Part shown: piece after piece, positions 1 through 11,636 of the stretch
Numbering within the stretch: the stretch's first letter is position 1
How the letters are laid out: every line of letters begins with the position of its first letter
Assembly (NCBI GenBank): GCA_016806145.1
Contig: CP063166.1
Span: forward strand, 3,100,001 to 3,164,000
Length of the DNA stretch: 64,000 bases
Reading direction: 5' to 3'
Origin: Variovorax paradoxus
GTDB taxonomy: Bacteria; Pseudomonadota; Gammaproteobacteria; Burkholderiales; Burkholderiaceae_C
The notes under the pieces: model-generated
Told to the model about the DNA's origin: nothing
The model's input: the letters and a program-made list of their open reading frames with translations, nothing else
The model's database searches: none
Made by a program: the position numbers and the translations under genes

Positions 1-295
1 GGGGCCCAAGGGCCGGATCCACGTGCATGCCCACACGCCGCGCTACGTGGCCGACGACCTCGCCACCCTGCAGTACGCGGTGCTCGGCGGCGTGGGCGCG
101 ACCCTGCTGCCCGACTACATGTGCCGCGCCGACCTCAACGAAGGGCGGCTGACCCGGGTGCTGTGCGACTGGGGGCCGGCGCCGGTGGTCGCGCACATGG
201 TGTTTCCGGCGCGGCGCGCGCTGGTGCCGGCGGTGCGGCGGCTGATCGACTTCCTGGTCGAGCACCTGGAACACGGGGCCCACCGCATGTTCTGA
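1..295 (+). CDS. LysR-family transcriptional regulator, C-terminal fragment
   Basis: The gene enters from the left edge and ends at TGA 293-295, so only the last ~97 residues are present. They match the end of a LysR effector-binding domain: a YAVLGGVGATLLPDYM stretch (the usual 'g.Gia.lP' segment), then a strand containing VVAHMVFPARR and a closing amphipathic helix (VRRLIDFLVEHL). The DNA-binding half lies outside the window, so target and effector cannot be judged. It reads toward the peroxiredoxin gene on the same strand, with 128 bp between them, so it may or may not control that gene. Confidence 0.8.
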   Translation, partial: GPKGRIHVHAHTPRYVADDLATLQYAVLGGVGATLLPDYMCRADLNEGRLTRVLCDWGPAPVVAHMVFPARRALVPAVRRLIDFLVEHLEHGAHRMF

Positions 296-344
296 CGGCG
301 ATTTCGAGGCGCTGGACCGCGTCGATATGCAAAAAACGTCATAA

Positions 345-368
345 CCAAACAATCAGATATTCGTTTGG
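345..368. promoter_or_regulatory. inverted repeat upstream of the peroxiredoxin gene
   Basis: CCAAAC and GTTTGG arms are separated by 12 bp in an AT-rich patch (about 331-370) that stands out in very GC-rich DNA, 56 bp before the peroxiredoxin start. Geometry fits a regulator operator or a -35/-10 region. No known consensus (for example OxyR) is clearly met. Confidence 0.3.
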
Positions 369-423
369 CATCCTTGGCGGGGTTCGGACAATCCAGGTCT
401 TCCATTCCATCCAAGGAACGACC

Positions 424-1065
424 ATGGCAACCCTCCGTCTCGGCGACAGCGCCCCCGATTTCACCCAGGATTCCAGCGAAGGCCCGATCAAATTCCATGA
501 GTGGGCCGGCGATTCGTGGGTCGTGTTCTTCTCGCACCCGGCCGACTTCACGCCCGTGTGCACCACCGAACTCGGCAAGACGGCGGCCCTGTCGGGCGAG
601 TTCCAGAAGCGCGGCGTGAAGCCGATCGCGCTGAGCGTGGACCCGGCCGACAAGCACAAGGAATGGATCGGAGACATCAACGACACGCAGAACACCACGG
701 TCAACTTCCCGATCGTGGCCGACGCCGACCGCAAGGTGTCGGACCTCTACGACCTGATCCACCCGAACGCCTCGGCCACGGCCACGGTGCGCAGCGTGTT
801 CATCATCGATCCGAAGAAGACGATCCGCACCATCATCACCTACCCGGCCTCGACCGGCCGCAACTTCGACGAGATCCTGCGCGTGATCGACTCGCTGCAG
901 CTCACCGACAGCCACAAGGTGGCGACGCCCGTGAACTGGAAGGACGGCGACGACGTGGTCATCATCCCGAGCCTGCAGGACCCGGCCGAGATCGCCCAGC
1001 GCTTCCCCAAGGGCTACAAGGCGGTGCGTCCCTACCTGCGCCTGACGCCGCAGCCGAACAAGTAA
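424..1065 (+). CDS. 1-Cys peroxiredoxin (Prx6/AhpC-TSA family)
   Basis: This 213-residue protein is a cytoplasmic thiol peroxidase that reduces hydrogen peroxide and organic hydroperoxides. The peroxidatic motif PADFTPVCTTELG carries Cys46, the only cysteine in the protein, which makes it a 1-Cys enzyme that needs an external reductant. The length and the C-terminal extension (RFPKGYKAVRPYLR) are typical of the Prx6 class. The ATG follows AAGGAACGACC, a good ribosome-binding site. It appears monocistronic, with an AT-rich promoter region upstream and a hydrolase gene 34 bp downstream. Confidence 0.93.
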   Translation: MATLRLGDSAPDFTQDSSEGPIKFHEWAGDSWVVFFSHPADFTPVCTTELGKTAALSGEFQKRGVKPIALSVDPADKHKEWIGDINDTQNTTVNFPIVADADRKVSDLYDLIHPNASATATVRSVFIIDPKKTIRTIITYPASTGRNFDEILRVIDSLQLTDSHKVATPVNWKDGDDVVIIPSLQDPAEIAQRFPKGYKAVRPYLRLTPQPNK

Positions 1066-1099
1066 GCCGGCGGCATCGGCCCAGGCCCACCACCTTCGC

Positions 1100-1675
1100 A
1101 TGCAGACCCGCATCGTCATCGTTCCCGGCTGGCGCGACTCCGGCCCCGGCCACTGGCAGAGCCTGTGGCAGGAGCGCATTCCGGGCGCCGCGCGCGTGCA
1201 GCAGGACGACTGGGCCTCGCCGCGGCGCGAGGCCTGGGTGTCGACGCTGGCGCGGCTGGTGCTCGAGTCGCCGCAGCCGGTGGTGATCGCGGCGCACAGC
1301 CTGGGCTGCATCGCCACGGCGCATCTGCCGGCGGAGGCCGCGGCCCGGATCCAGGGCGCGCTGCTGGTGGCGCCGGCCGATCCGGAGCGCCGTGCCGTGC
1401 TGTCGGACTTCGCGCCCGTGCCCTACGCGGCGCTGCCGTACCGCAGCATCGTGGTGGCCAGCAGCAACGACCCGTACTGCCCGATCCGCCTGGCCGGCGC
1501 ATACTCGCGCGCCTGGGGCAGCGAGTTCGTTCGCATGCAGAATGCGGGCCACATCAACGTCGACTCGGGGCACGGGGAATGGCCGCTCGGCCTGGCCCTG
1601 CTCCAGTCGCTGACCGACGAGCCCGCCCCCTGGGCGGCGGGCCGTGATTTTTCAGAAACCTTGGCAACCACATGA
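1100..1675 (+). CDS. RBBP9/YdeN-type alpha/beta hydrolase
   Basis: The 191-residue protein is a small serine hydrolase. The start (IVIVPGWRDSGPGHWQSLW) is the hallmark of the RBBP9/YdeN family, in which the oxyanion region sits just after the first strand. The likely triad is Ser67 in AHSLGC, Asp124 in SSNDPYC and His151 in NAGHIN. The substrate is unknown for most bacterial members. Its stop overlaps the start of the sulfate-binding protein gene (ATGA at 1672-1675), so it is translationally coupled to the sulfate transporter. That suggests, but does not prove, a role in sulfur metabolism, for instance on a sulfur ester or thioester. Confidence 0.85.
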   Translation: MQTRIVIVPGWRDSGPGHWQSLWQERIPGAARVQQDDWASPRREAWVSTLARLVLESPQPVVIAAHSLGCIATAHLPAEAAARIQGALLVAPADPERRAVLSDFAPVPYAALPYRSIVVASSNDPYCPIRLAGAYSRAWGSEFVRMQNAGHINVDSGHGEWPLGLALLQSLTDEPAPWAAGRDFSETLATT

Positions 1676-2688
1676 CTTCCAGAATCAAGACCTTCGCCGC
1701 CGTGTTCGCGCTGGCGTCCTCCGCACTCGTCGGCAGCAGCGCCCTGGCCCAGGGCAGCGGCCTGCTGAACGCCTCGTACGACGTGGCGCGCGAGTTCTAC
1801 AAGGACTACAACGCGGCCTTCACGGCGCACTACAAGAAGGCCACCGGCAAGGACGTCAAGATCGACCAGTCGCACGGCGGCTCCAGCGCCCAGGCGCGCG
1901 CGGTGGCCGACGGCCTCGATGCCGACGTGGTGACGATGAACACCTCGACCGACATCGACTTCCTGGCCAACGCCGGCGTGGTCGCCAAGGACTGGACCAA
2001 GAAATTCCCCGAGAACGCATCGCCGACCACCTCGACCATGCTGTTCCTGGTGCGCAACGGCAACCCCAAGGGCATCAAGGACTGGGACGACCTGGTCAAG
2101 CCCGGCGTGCAGGTCGTGATCGTCAACCCCAAGACCGGCGGCAATGGCCGCTACGCCTACCTGGCGGCCTGGGGCTACGTCAAGAAGAAGGGCGGCACCG
2201 ACGCCCAGGCGGCCGAGTTCGTCGGCAAGCTGTTCAAGAACACGCCGGTGCTGGCGCGCGGCGGCCGCGATGCCACCACCGCCTTCCTGCAACGCAACAT
2301 CGGCGACGCGCTGATCACCTTCGAATCCGAAGTGGTCTCGATCGACCGCGAATTCGGCACCGGCAAGGTCGACTCGGTCTACCCGTCGATCAGCATCGTG
2401 GCCGAGAACCCGGTGGCCGTGGTCGAGCGCACCGTCGCCAAGAAGGGCACCGGCGAACTCGCCAAGGCCTACCTCGACTGGCTCTATTCCGAAGAAGCGC
2501 AGGAAATCGCCGCCAAGCACGCGCTGCGCCCGCGTTCGCAGACCGTGCTCAAGAAGTACGCCGCGACCTTCAAGCCGCTGCAGCTGTTCACGGTGCAGGA
2601 ACTGTTCGGCAGCCTCGGCGAAGCGCAGAAGGTGCACTTCAACGACGGCGGCCAGTTCGACAAGCTCTACACGCCCGGCGCCCGGTAA
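1672..2688 (+). CDS. sbp: sulfate ABC transporter, periplasmic sulfate-binding protein
   Basis: This 338-residue protein has a Sec signal peptide (residues 1-25, cut after SSALA). The mature start LLNASYDVAREFYKDYN is the typical beginning of Sbp/CysP proteins. SHGGSSAQARAV and NPKTGGNGRYAYL correspond to the segments that bind the oxyanion. It delivers sulfate or thiosulfate to CysTWA, encoded immediately downstream; the next ATG directly follows this stop. In relatives this operon is controlled by CysB-type regulators, but no such gene is in the window. Confidence 0.93.
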   Translation: MTSRIKTFAAVFALASSALVGSSALAQGSGLLNASYDVAREFYKDYNAAFTAHYKKATGKDVKIDQSHGGSSAQARAVADGLDADVVTMNTSTDIDFLANAGVVAKDWTKKFPENASPTTSTMLFLVRNGNPKGIKDWDDLVKPGVQVVIVNPKTGGNGRYAYLAAWGYVKKKGGTDAQAAEFVGKLFKNTPVLARGGRDATTAFLQRNIGDALITFESEVVSIDREFGTGKVDSVYPSISIVAENPVAVVERTVAKKGTGELAKAYLDWLYSEEAQEIAAKHALRPRSQTVLKKYAATFKPLQLFTVQELFGSLGEAQKVHFNDGGQFDKLYTPGAR

Positions 2689-3576
2689 ATGAGCGGGGCA
2701 ACCTCCTCGGCGCTGTCCTCACCGGCAGCGCCGTTTTCGCGTGCGGTCGGCGGCGGTGGCGCCAAGCGCGTGCTGCCCGGCTTCTCGATGACGCTGGGCT
2801 TCGCGGTCTTCTACCTCTGCCTGATCGTCCTGATCCCGCTGTCGGCGCTGGTCTTCAAGACCTTCACGCTGAACTGGGACCAGTTCTGGGTCGCCGTGAC
2901 CGCGCCGCGCGTGCTGGCCTCGTACCGGCTGACCTTCGGCGCCTCGCTGCTCGCGGCGCTGGTGAACCTGGTGTTCGGGCTGCTCGTGGCCTGGGTGCTG
3001 GTGCGCTACAAGTTCCCGGGCAAGCGCATCGTCGATGCGCTGGTCGACCTGCCGTTCGCGCTGCCCACGGCCGTGGCCGGCATCTCGCTGACCGCGCTGC
3101 TGGCCGGCAACGGCTGGGTCGGGCAGTACCTCGAGCCGCACGGCATCAAGCTCGCGTTCACGCCCGCGGGCGTGGTGATCGCGCTGATCTTCATCGGGCT
3201 GCCCTTCGTGGTGCGCACGGTGCAGCCGGTGCTCGAAGACGCCGAGAAGGAACTCGAGGAGGCCGCCACCTCGCTGGGCGCGACGCGGCTGCAGACCTTC
3301 ACCAAGGTGATCTTCCCCTCGATCGCGCCGGCGCTGCTCACGGGCTTCGCCATGGCCTTCGCGCGCGCGATCGGCGAGTACGGCTCGGTGATCTTCATCG
3401 CCGGCAACATGCCGATGATCTCGGAGATCACGCCGCTGATCATCATCGGCAAGCTCGAGCAGTACGACTACGCGGGCGCCACGGCGGTCGCGCTGGTGAT
3501 GCTGGTGATCTCGTTCCTGCTGCTGCTGGTCATCAACGGCCTGCAGGCATGGCAGCGTCGCCGCGCGGGGGGTTGA
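2689..3576 (+). CDS. cysT: sulfate ABC transporter permease CysT (CysU)
   Basis: This is a 295-residue inner-membrane permease with about six hydrophobic segments after a Ser/Gly-rich N-terminus. The coupling-loop motif [21 protein letters not shown] (EAA motif) lies around residue 185-205 and contacts CysA. The [19 protein letters not shown] stretch is characteristic of the CysT/CysW pair. It starts on the base after the sbp stop and ends one base before the cysW start, so the four transporter genes form one transcript. It forms the sulfate channel with CysW. Confidence 0.93.
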   Translation: MSGATSSALSSPAAPFSRAVGGGGAKRVLPGFSMTLGFAVFYLCLIVLIPLSALVFKTFTLNWDQFWVAVTAPRVLASYRLTFGASLLAALVNLVFGLLVAWVLVRYKFPGKRIVDALVDLPFALPTAVAGISLTALLAGNGWVGQYLEPHGIKLAFTPAGVVIALIFIGLPFVVRTVQPVLEDAEKELEEAATSLGATRLQTFTKVIFPSIAPALLTGFAMAFARAIGEYGSVIFIAGNMPMISEITPLIIIGKLEQYDYAGATAVALVMLVISFLLLLVINGLQAWQRRRAGG

Positions 3577-3577
3577 G

Positions 3578-4471
3578 ATGAGCGCACCATCCAAAGTCAT
3601 TCGCCGCACCCAGGCCGGCACCACCGAGGCCGCCTGGGTCCGCTGGCTGCTGATCGGCCTCGCGCTGGTCTTCATGTTCCTGTTCCTCGTGCTGCCGCTG
3701 GCGGCCGTGGCCACTGAGGCGCTGCGCAAGGGCCTCGACGCCTACCTCGAGGCGCTGAAGGAACCCGATGCCTGGAGCGCGATCCGCCTGACGCTGATCA
3801 CGGCCGCCATCGCGGTGCCGCTGAACCTGGTGTTCGGCGTGGCCGCGGCCTGGGCCATCGCCAAGTTCGAGTTCCGCGGCAAGGCCTTCCTCACCACGCT
3901 GATCGACCTGCCGTTCGCGGTGTCGCCGGTGGTGGCGGGCCTGATCTACGTGCTGGTGTTCGGCGCCCAGGGCTGGTTCGGCCCGTGGCTGGCCGCGCAC
4001 GACATCAAGATCATTTTCGCCGTGCCCGGCATCGTGCTGGCCACCGTGTTCGTGACCTTCCCGTTCATCGCGCGCGAGCTGATCCCGCTGATGCAGGCGC
4101 AGGGCACCGACGAGGAACAGGCCGCGATCGTGCTCGGCGCGAACGGCTGGCAGACCTTCTGGCGCGTGACCTTGCCCAACATCAAGTGGGGCCTGCTGTA
4201 CGGGGTGATCCTGTGCAATGCGCGCGCCATGGGCGAGTTCGGCGCGGTGTCGGTGGTCTCGGGCCACATCCGCGGCCAGACCAACACCATGCCGCTGCAC
4301 GTGGAAGTGCTCTACAACGAATACCAGTCGGTGGCCGCCTTCGCGGTGGCCTCGCTGCTGGCGATCCTGGCGCTGGTGACGCTGGTGATCAAGTCGGTGA
4401 TCGAGTGGCGCCACGAGCGCGAGATGAAGGCGATCGCCGAGCTGCCGCCGGAGCGGCCGACGGCGGCCTAG
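3578..4471 (+). CDS. cysW: sulfate ABC transporter permease CysW
   Basis: The 297-residue second permease subunit of the sulfate importer has six predicted membrane segments and an EAA-type loop ([22 protein letters not shown]). It also carries the CysW signature [21 protein letters not shown], followed by a [15 protein letters not shown] segment typical of CysW. It pairs with CysT and couples to the CysA ATPase encoded 14 bp downstream. Confidence 0.93.
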   Translation: MSAPSKVIRRTQAGTTEAAWVRWLLIGLALVFMFLFLVLPLAAVATEALRKGLDAYLEALKEPDAWSAIRLTLITAAIAVPLNLVFGVAAAWAIAKFEFRGKAFLTTLIDLPFAVSPVVAGLIYVLVFGAQGWFGPWLAAHDIKIIFAVPGIVLATVFVTFPFIARELIPLMQAQGTDEEQAAIVLGANGWQTFWRVTLPNIKWGLLYGVILCNARAMGEFGAVSVVSGHIRGQTNTMPLHVEVLYNEYQSVAAFAVASLLAILALVTLVIKSVIEWRHEREMKAIAELPPERPTAA

Positions 4472-4485
4472 GAAGAAAGAATTTC

Positions 4486-5586
4486 ATGAGCATCGAAATC
4501 CGCAACATCAGCAAGCAGTTCGGCACCTTCCGGGCCTTGAACGACGTCAACCTGAACGTCGAATCGGGCGAGCTCGTCGCGCTGCTCGGCCCCTCGGGCT
4601 GCGGCAAGACCACGCTGCTGCGCATCATCGCCGGGCTGGAAACGGCCGACGCCGGCAGCATCCTGTTCTCGGGCGAGGACACCACCGACGTGCACGTGCG
4701 CGAGCGCCAGGTCGGCTTCGTGTTCCAGCACTACGCGCTGTTCCGCCACATGACCGTGTTCGAGAACGTGGCCTTCGGCCTGCGCGTGAAGCCGCGCAAG
4801 GAGCGCCCGAGCGAGGCCCAGATCAAGGCCAAGGTGACCGAGCTGCTCAAGCTCGTGCAGCTCGACTGGCTGGCCGACCGCTATCCGCCGCAGCTCTCGG
4901 GTGGCCAGCGCCAGCGCATCGCGCTGGCCCGCGCGCTCGCGGTCGAGCCCAAGGTGCTGCTGCTCGACGAGCCCTTCGGCGCGCTCGACGCCAAGGTGCG
5001 CAAGGAACTGCGCCGCTGGCTGCGCCGGCTGCACGACGAGCTGCACGTCACCTCGATCTTCGTCACCCACGACCAGGAAGAGGCGCTCGAAGTGGCCGAC
5101 CGCGTGGTGGTCATCAACAAGGGCCACATCGAGCAGGTCGGCTCGCCGCAGGAGGTCTGGGATCAGCCCGCGAGCCCCTTCGTCTACGGCTTCCTCGGCG
5201 ACGTCAACCTGTTCCACGGCCGCGCCGACAACGGCTCGGTGCAGCTGGGCGATCTGCGCCTCGATTCGCCCGAGCACAGCGGCGCGCGCGACGCCAAGGC
5301 GCTGGCCTACGTCCGTCCGCATGACCTGGATGTGACACGCCACGTGCCGGGCGCGACGAGCGGCATCGTCGCGACCTTGGCGCGCGCGATCGTCGTCGGT
5401 CCGATCGCGCGGCTGGAACTTGAACCCGTCGACACGAATCCAGACAATCCGGGCTCCGGAACCATCATCGAGGCGCAACTCCCTGCGCAACAGTTCCGTG
5501 ACCTGGGCTTGAAGGAAGGCGACACCGTCGTCGCCACGCCGCGCAAGGCCAGGGTGTTCGTAGAAGAGGATTGGGTGTCTCCTTGA
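4486..5586 (+). CDS. cysA: sulfate ABC transporter ATP-binding protein CysA
   Basis: The 366-residue ATPase powers sulfate import. Walker A is GPSGCGKTT, the signature [15 protein letters not shown], Walker [12 protein letters not shown] and the switch His sits in FVTHDQEEA. The last ~120 residues form the TOBE-type regulatory domain seen in CysA and MalK-class ATPases. The ATG at 4486 follows GGAAGAAAG. The 3' end overlaps the start region of dsbB, so dsbB is probably on the same message. Confidence 0.94.
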   Translation: MSIEIRNISKQFGTFRALNDVNLNVESGELVALLGPSGCGKTTLLRIIAGLETADAGSILFSGEDTTDVHVRERQVGFVFQHYALFRHMTVFENVAFGLRVKPRKERPSEAQIKAKVTELLKLVQLDWLADRYPPQLSGGQRQRIALARALAVEPKVLLLDEPFGALDAKVRKELRRWLRRLHDELHVTSIFVTHDQEEALEVADRVVVINKGHIEQVGSPQEVWDQPASPFVYGFLGDVNLFHGRADNGSVQLGDLRLDSPEHSGARDAKALAYVRPHDLDVTRHVPGATSGIVATLARAIVVGPIARLELEPVDTNPDNPGSGTIIEAQLPAQQFRDLGLKEGDTVVATPRKARVFVEEDWVSP

Positions 5587-6086
5587 TCGATTGGTACTTC
5601 GGCGCGCCGCGCCGCGCTTACGGCCTGATCTGCCTGGCCTGTGTGCTCATGCTGGCCTTCGGGCTCTACCTGCAGCACGTGGTGGGGCTCGAGCCCTGTC
5701 CGATGTGCATCGTCCAGCGCTATGCGCTGGTGCTGGTGGCGCTGTTCACCGGGCTGGCCGGGGCTTTCCGCGGCCGCGCGCTGCAGGTCGGCGGCGGCTT
5801 CCTGGCGCTGCTGGCCTCGATCGGCGGGGCCTACACGGCCGCCTCGCAGAGCTGGCTGCAGTGGTATCCGCCCGAGGTGGTGTCGTGCGGTCGCGACCTC
5901 TACGGCATGATCGAGACCTTCCCGCTCAAGCGGGCGCTGCCGATGATCTTCCGCGGCGGCGGCGACTGTTCCAAGATCGACTGGACGCTGTTCGGCCTCA
6001 CGCTGGCGAACTGGTCCTTCATCGCCTTCACGGTGCTGACGGTCCTGCTGCTGGTGCTGCTGTTACGCCGGCGTCCGGCACGCTGA
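5583..6086 (+). CDS. dsbB: disulfide bond formation protein B (DsbB)
   Basis: This inner-membrane quinone reductase reoxidises DsbA. Four hydrophobic helices are visible. The periplasmic redox pairs are Cys39-Cys42 (EPCPMC) and Cys102-Cys129 (VVSCG and GGDCSK), numbered from this start. There is no ATG: in-frame TTG codons lie at 5571 and 5583. AGAGGA (5565-5570) abuts the first and is 12 nt from the second, so I prefer 5583, giving MIDWYF at the N-terminus as in relatives. The start lies inside the end of cysA, which ties the gene to the sulfate-uptake operon. Confidence 0.9.
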   Translation: MIDWYFGAPRRAYGLICLACVLMLAFGLYLQHVVGLEPCPMCIVQRYALVLVALFTGLAGAFRGRALQVGGGFLALLASIGGAYTAASQSWLQWYPPEVVSCGRDLYGMIETFPLKRALPMIFRGGGDCSKIDWTLFGLTLANWSFIAFTVLTVLLLVLLLRRRPAR

Positions 6087-6113
6087 GCGCGGCGTTCGCC
6101 GCATCGGCCTTCG

Positions 6114-6140
6114 AAGGCGGACCGCGGGTCCGCCTTTCGT
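6114..6140 (+). terminator. Rho-independent terminator after dsbB
   Basis: AAGGCGGACC and GGTCCGCCTT form a perfect 10-bp stem with a 3-nt loop (GCG), followed by TCGTCTTTG. It lies 28 bp after the dsbB stop and closes the sulfate/dsbB operon. Confidence 0.8.
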
Positions 6141-6328
6141 CTTTGTGGCGCCCGTCACGGTGGCGAGGGCTGTGAGGGCGGTGAGGGCGGAGTAACCCCG
6201 CGGCGGAACTCCGTCTTTAGGAACGCTTCAGACAGCGGGACTAGGATGACCCCATCCCTCCCGCATCGCGACCCGGCCGCAGAGCCCGGCGAATGCATCC
6301 CCCGCCCGTTCCACTTCCTTCCCGCTGC

Positions 6329-7491
6329 ATGCCCCAGACTCCCCCCCGGCGTTCGCGCAAGCTCCTCTACGGCATCCTGGCCCTCGTCGTGCTCGGCATC
6401 GCGGCCGCGATCGTGCTCACGCCGGCCAAGAAACCCGAATACCTGACGGCGACGGTGCAGCGCGCCGACCTCGAGAACGCGGTGCTGGCCACCGGCGTGC
6501 TGCAGGCGCTGCGGCAGGTGGAGGTGGGCGCGCAGGTCACCGGCCAGCTCAAGTCGCTCAAGGTGTCGCTGGGCCAGACCGTCAAGAAGGGCGACTGGCT
6601 GGCCGAGATCGATCCCGCGATCTCGCAGAACACGCTGGCGCAGGAACAGGCCCGGCTCGACAACCTGCAGGCCCAGAAGGTGGCGAAGGAAGTGCGCGTC
6701 AAGCAGGCCGAGCTGGCCTGGGCGCGCCAGCGCGAGATGCTGGCGCAGGATGCCTCGGCGCGGCAGGACATGGAGAGCGCCGATGCCGAGCTGCGCGCGC
6801 TGCGCGCCGACGCGGTGTCGCTCGACGCGCAGATCCGCCAGCAGCGCCTGGCCGTGTCCTCGGCCCAGACCAATCTCTCGTACACCCGCATCATCGCGCC
6901 CATCGACGGCGACGTGATCTCGATCAAGACGCTCGAGGGCCAGACGGTGGTGGCTTCGTTCCAGGTGCCCACGCTGATGACCCTGGCCGACCTGTCGACC
7001 ATGACGATCAAGGCCCAGGTGTCCGAAGCCGACGTGGTGCGCGTGCGCGCCGGGCTGCCGGTCTACTTCACCATCCTCGGCGACCCCGACAAGCGCTACC
7101 ACGGCACCCTGCGCGCGGTGCAGCCCTCGCCCGAGAAGATCAACAACGCGGTGTTCTTCAACGCGCTGTTCGACGTGCCGAACCCCGACCGCACCCTGCG
7201 CGTGGACATGACGGCCCAGGTCGCGATCATGCTCGGCGAGGCGAAGCAGGCGCTGACCGTGCCGCTGACCGCGCTCGGCAACCGCGACAAGGAGGGCCGC
7301 TACGAGGTGCGCGTGCTCAAGGCCGACCACACGCCCGAGACGCGCAAGGTGCGCACCGGCATCACCAACAACTTCCAGGCCCAGGTGCTCGAGGGGCTGA
7401 AGGAGGGCGACCAGGTCATCACCGGCGACGCCTCGGCCGTGGAGCCGCGCGAGGGCGAGGCCAACGGCGGCGAGCGCCGCGGCAAGGGCCC

Positions 7492-7495
<4 letters not shown>
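6329..7495 (+). CDS. macA: MacA-type periplasmic adaptor (membrane fusion protein)
   Basis: The 388-residue adaptor of a tripartite efflux pump has an N-terminal membrane anchor (LLYGILALVVLGIAAAIVL). A lipoyl half-motif (EVGAQVTGQLKSL) is followed by a long coiled-coil hairpin (about residues 95-180, rich in Gln/Ala/Arg) and the second lipoyl half (TRIIAPIDGDVIS). Beta-barrel and membrane-proximal domains follow, ending in a charged Glu/Gly tail. An upstream in-frame ATG at 6293 would add 12 Pro-rich residues; 6329 gives the usual MacA N-terminus. ATGA overlap with macB. Confidence 0.9.
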
Positions 7496-9469
<1,974 letters not shown>

Positions 9470-9477
<8 letters not shown>

Positions 9478-10855
9478 CGCGCGCCTGCTCCCCGTGGCCC
9501 TGTCGGCGGCGCTGCTCGCGGCCGGCTGCACCGCGTTCCAGCCCGAGCGCCGGCCCGAGAAGCCGCTCGCGCTGCCCGCGGCCTGGCAGCAGCCGCAGGC
9601 GGGCAGCTCCAGCGCGGCGGCCGTGTTCCCCGCGAAGTGGTGGTCGGCCTTCGGCGATCCGCGGCTCGATGCGCTGGTCGACCAGGCGCTGCAGGTCAAC
9701 AACGACCTCGCGGCCGCCGGCATCCGGGTGCAGCGCGCGCAGCTGCAGGCCGGGCTGGCCGATACGAATCTCACGCCCGGCGTGGTCGGCCAGGCCGCCA
9801 CCAGCCGCGGCTACGACCTGAAGCGCGGCGGCGTCGCGGGCTCGAGTTCCAGTTCGCTCGTGACACTGAGCTACGAGCTCGACCTCTGGGGCCGGCTTGC
9901 GGCGGTGCGCAGCGCGGCCGACTGGGAGCTCCAGGCCACCCAGTCCGACCGGCAGGCCGCGGCGCTGGCGCTGGTCGCGACCACCGCCAATCTCTACTGG
10001 CAGACCGGCTACCTGAACCAGCGCATCGCACTGAGCGAGGCCGGCATGGAAGACGCGCGGCGCATCGTGGCGCTGGTGCGCGCGCGCTACGAGGCCGGCG
10101 CAGTGTCTGGCCTCGACGTGGCGCAGGCCGGCCAGAACCTCGCGAGCCAGGAGGCGGCGCACACGCAGCTGCTGCAGCAGCGCGTGGAAACGCGCAATGC
10201 GCTCGCGATCCTGTTCGACCGTCCGCCCGAGGCGGCGGCCGAGGAGCCCGCGAGCCTGCCCGACGCGGCGCTGCCCGCGATCGACGCGGGCCTGCCCGCC
10301 AGCCTGCTGGGTCGGCGCCCCGATCTGCGCGCGGCCGAGCAGCGGCTGCGCGGCGCGCTCGCCAATGTCGACGCGATGCGCACCGGCTTCTATCCGGCGC
10401 TGAGCCTCACGGGCTCGCTCGGCACCTCGAGCACCGCGCTGGGCGAACTGCTGCGCAACCCGGTCGCGACGCTGGGCGCGGGCCTGGCGCTACCGTTCCT
10501 GCAATGGAACACGGCGCGGCTGACGGTGGCGGTGTCGCAGAGCCAGTACGAGGAAGCGGTGGTGGGCTTCCGCCAGGCGCTGTACACGTCGCTGTCGGAG
10601 GTGGAGAACGCGTTGTCGTCGCGCACGCAGTTGCGCGACGAGAGCGCGAAACTGGTGGTGGCGCTGGAGCTGGCGCGGCGCGCCGAGCGGTTGTCGGAGG
10701 TGCGCTACCGCGCGGGGGCGACGGCGCTGCAGCCGGTGCTCGATGCGAAGGACCGGCGGCGCGCGGCCGAGGTGTCGCTGGCGCAGAACCGGGTCAACCA
10801 GCTCAACGCGACCATGACGCTCTACAAGGCGCTCGGCGGCGGTGCGCTGGAGTAG
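9470..10855 (+). CDS. NodT-family outer-membrane efflux lipoprotein (TolC-like)
   Basis: This 461-residue protein is the outer-membrane channel of the MacAB system. It starts with GTG at 9470, overlapping the macB stop by 8 nt. The signal peptide ends in a lipobox (LLAAGC, Cys at about 20), so it is lipid-anchored. Two repeated outer-membrane-efflux-protein domains follow; RRPDLRAAEQRLRGALANV is the classic NodT motif opening the second. Only 4 bp separate its stop from the convergent glycosyltransferase stop. Confidence 0.92.
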
Positions 10856-10859
10856 CTCG

Positions 10860-11636
10860 TCAGGGCTGGAACGGCGGTGCGCCGCGCAGCTTGCGCCAGA
10901 GCAGGCCCGGCAGCCGCAGCACGAACTCCACCATCAGCCGCGTGTGCATCCAGGTCAGCAGCACGTTGTCGCGCCCGTAGCGGAAATGCGAGACCCCGCC
11001 TTCCTCGGCCGTCAGGTACTTGACCGGTGCGTCGATGTTCACCGGCTTCACGCCGCGCCAGGCCAGCCGCACCACGGCCTCGGTGTCGAAGTCGAAGCGG
11101 CGCATCCAGGGCTGGCGCTGCATCACCGCGATCAGGTCCGTCACCGGGTAGACGCGAAAGCCGTAGAGCGAATCGCCGACGCCGGCGAACAGCGTCTCGA
11201 GCTGGGTCCAGCCGTTGGAGACGCGGCGCCCGCGCACACGCAGCAGCGGCGCGCTGGCGTCGAACACCGGGCGGCCCAGCACCATGGTCTCGGGCCGGGC
11301 CAGCGAGGCCTGCATGAAGGCGGGGATCAACGCGGCCGGATGCTGGCCGTCGGAATCCATGGTGAGCGCATGCGTGAAGCCGGCGTCGCGCGCCGCGCGC
11401 AGCCCGTGCAGCACCGCCGCGCCCTTGCCCTGGTTCTCGGGCAGCAGCCACACGCGCAGGCCGGGGCGGTCGGCGGCCATCCGCTGCAGCCGCTCGCCGG
11501 TGCCATCGTCGCTGCCGTCGACCACCACCCACACGGGGCTCCATTGCGCGAGCGCCGCCTCGACGGTGGAGAACAGGCGCTCGCCCGTGTTGTAGCTCGG
11601 GATCAGGACAAGGTGGGTGCGCGAGGCGTCTGGCAT
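10860..11636 (-). CDS. family-2 glycosyltransferase
   Basis: This 258-residue protein has a GT2 fold. The N-terminal HLVLIPSYNTGERL and VWVVVDGSDDGTGERL bind the nucleotide, and TMDSDGQHP is the DxD-like metal site. No clear membrane helices are seen until a weakly hydrophobic C-terminal stretch. Its start lies inside the 3' end of the acyltransferase gene (34-nt overlap), so the two are co-expressed. With the chorismatase upstream, it may transfer a sugar onto a lipid or polyene product, as the xanthomonadin and aryl-polyene glycosyltransferases are thought to do. That role is inference. Confidence 0.88.
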   Translation of the reverse strand: MPDASRTHLVLIPSYNTGERLFSTVEAALAQWSPVWVVVDGSDDGTGERLQRMAADRPGLRVWLLPENQGKGAAVLHGLRAARDAGFTHALTMDSDGQHPAALIPAFMQASLARPETMVLGRPVFDASAPLLRVRGRRVSNGWTQLETLFAGVGDSLYGFRVYPVTDLIAVMQRQPWMRRFDFDTEAVVRLAWRGVKPVNIDAPVKYLTAEEGGVSHFRYGRDNVLLTWMHTRLMVEFVLRLPGLLWRKLRGAPPFQP

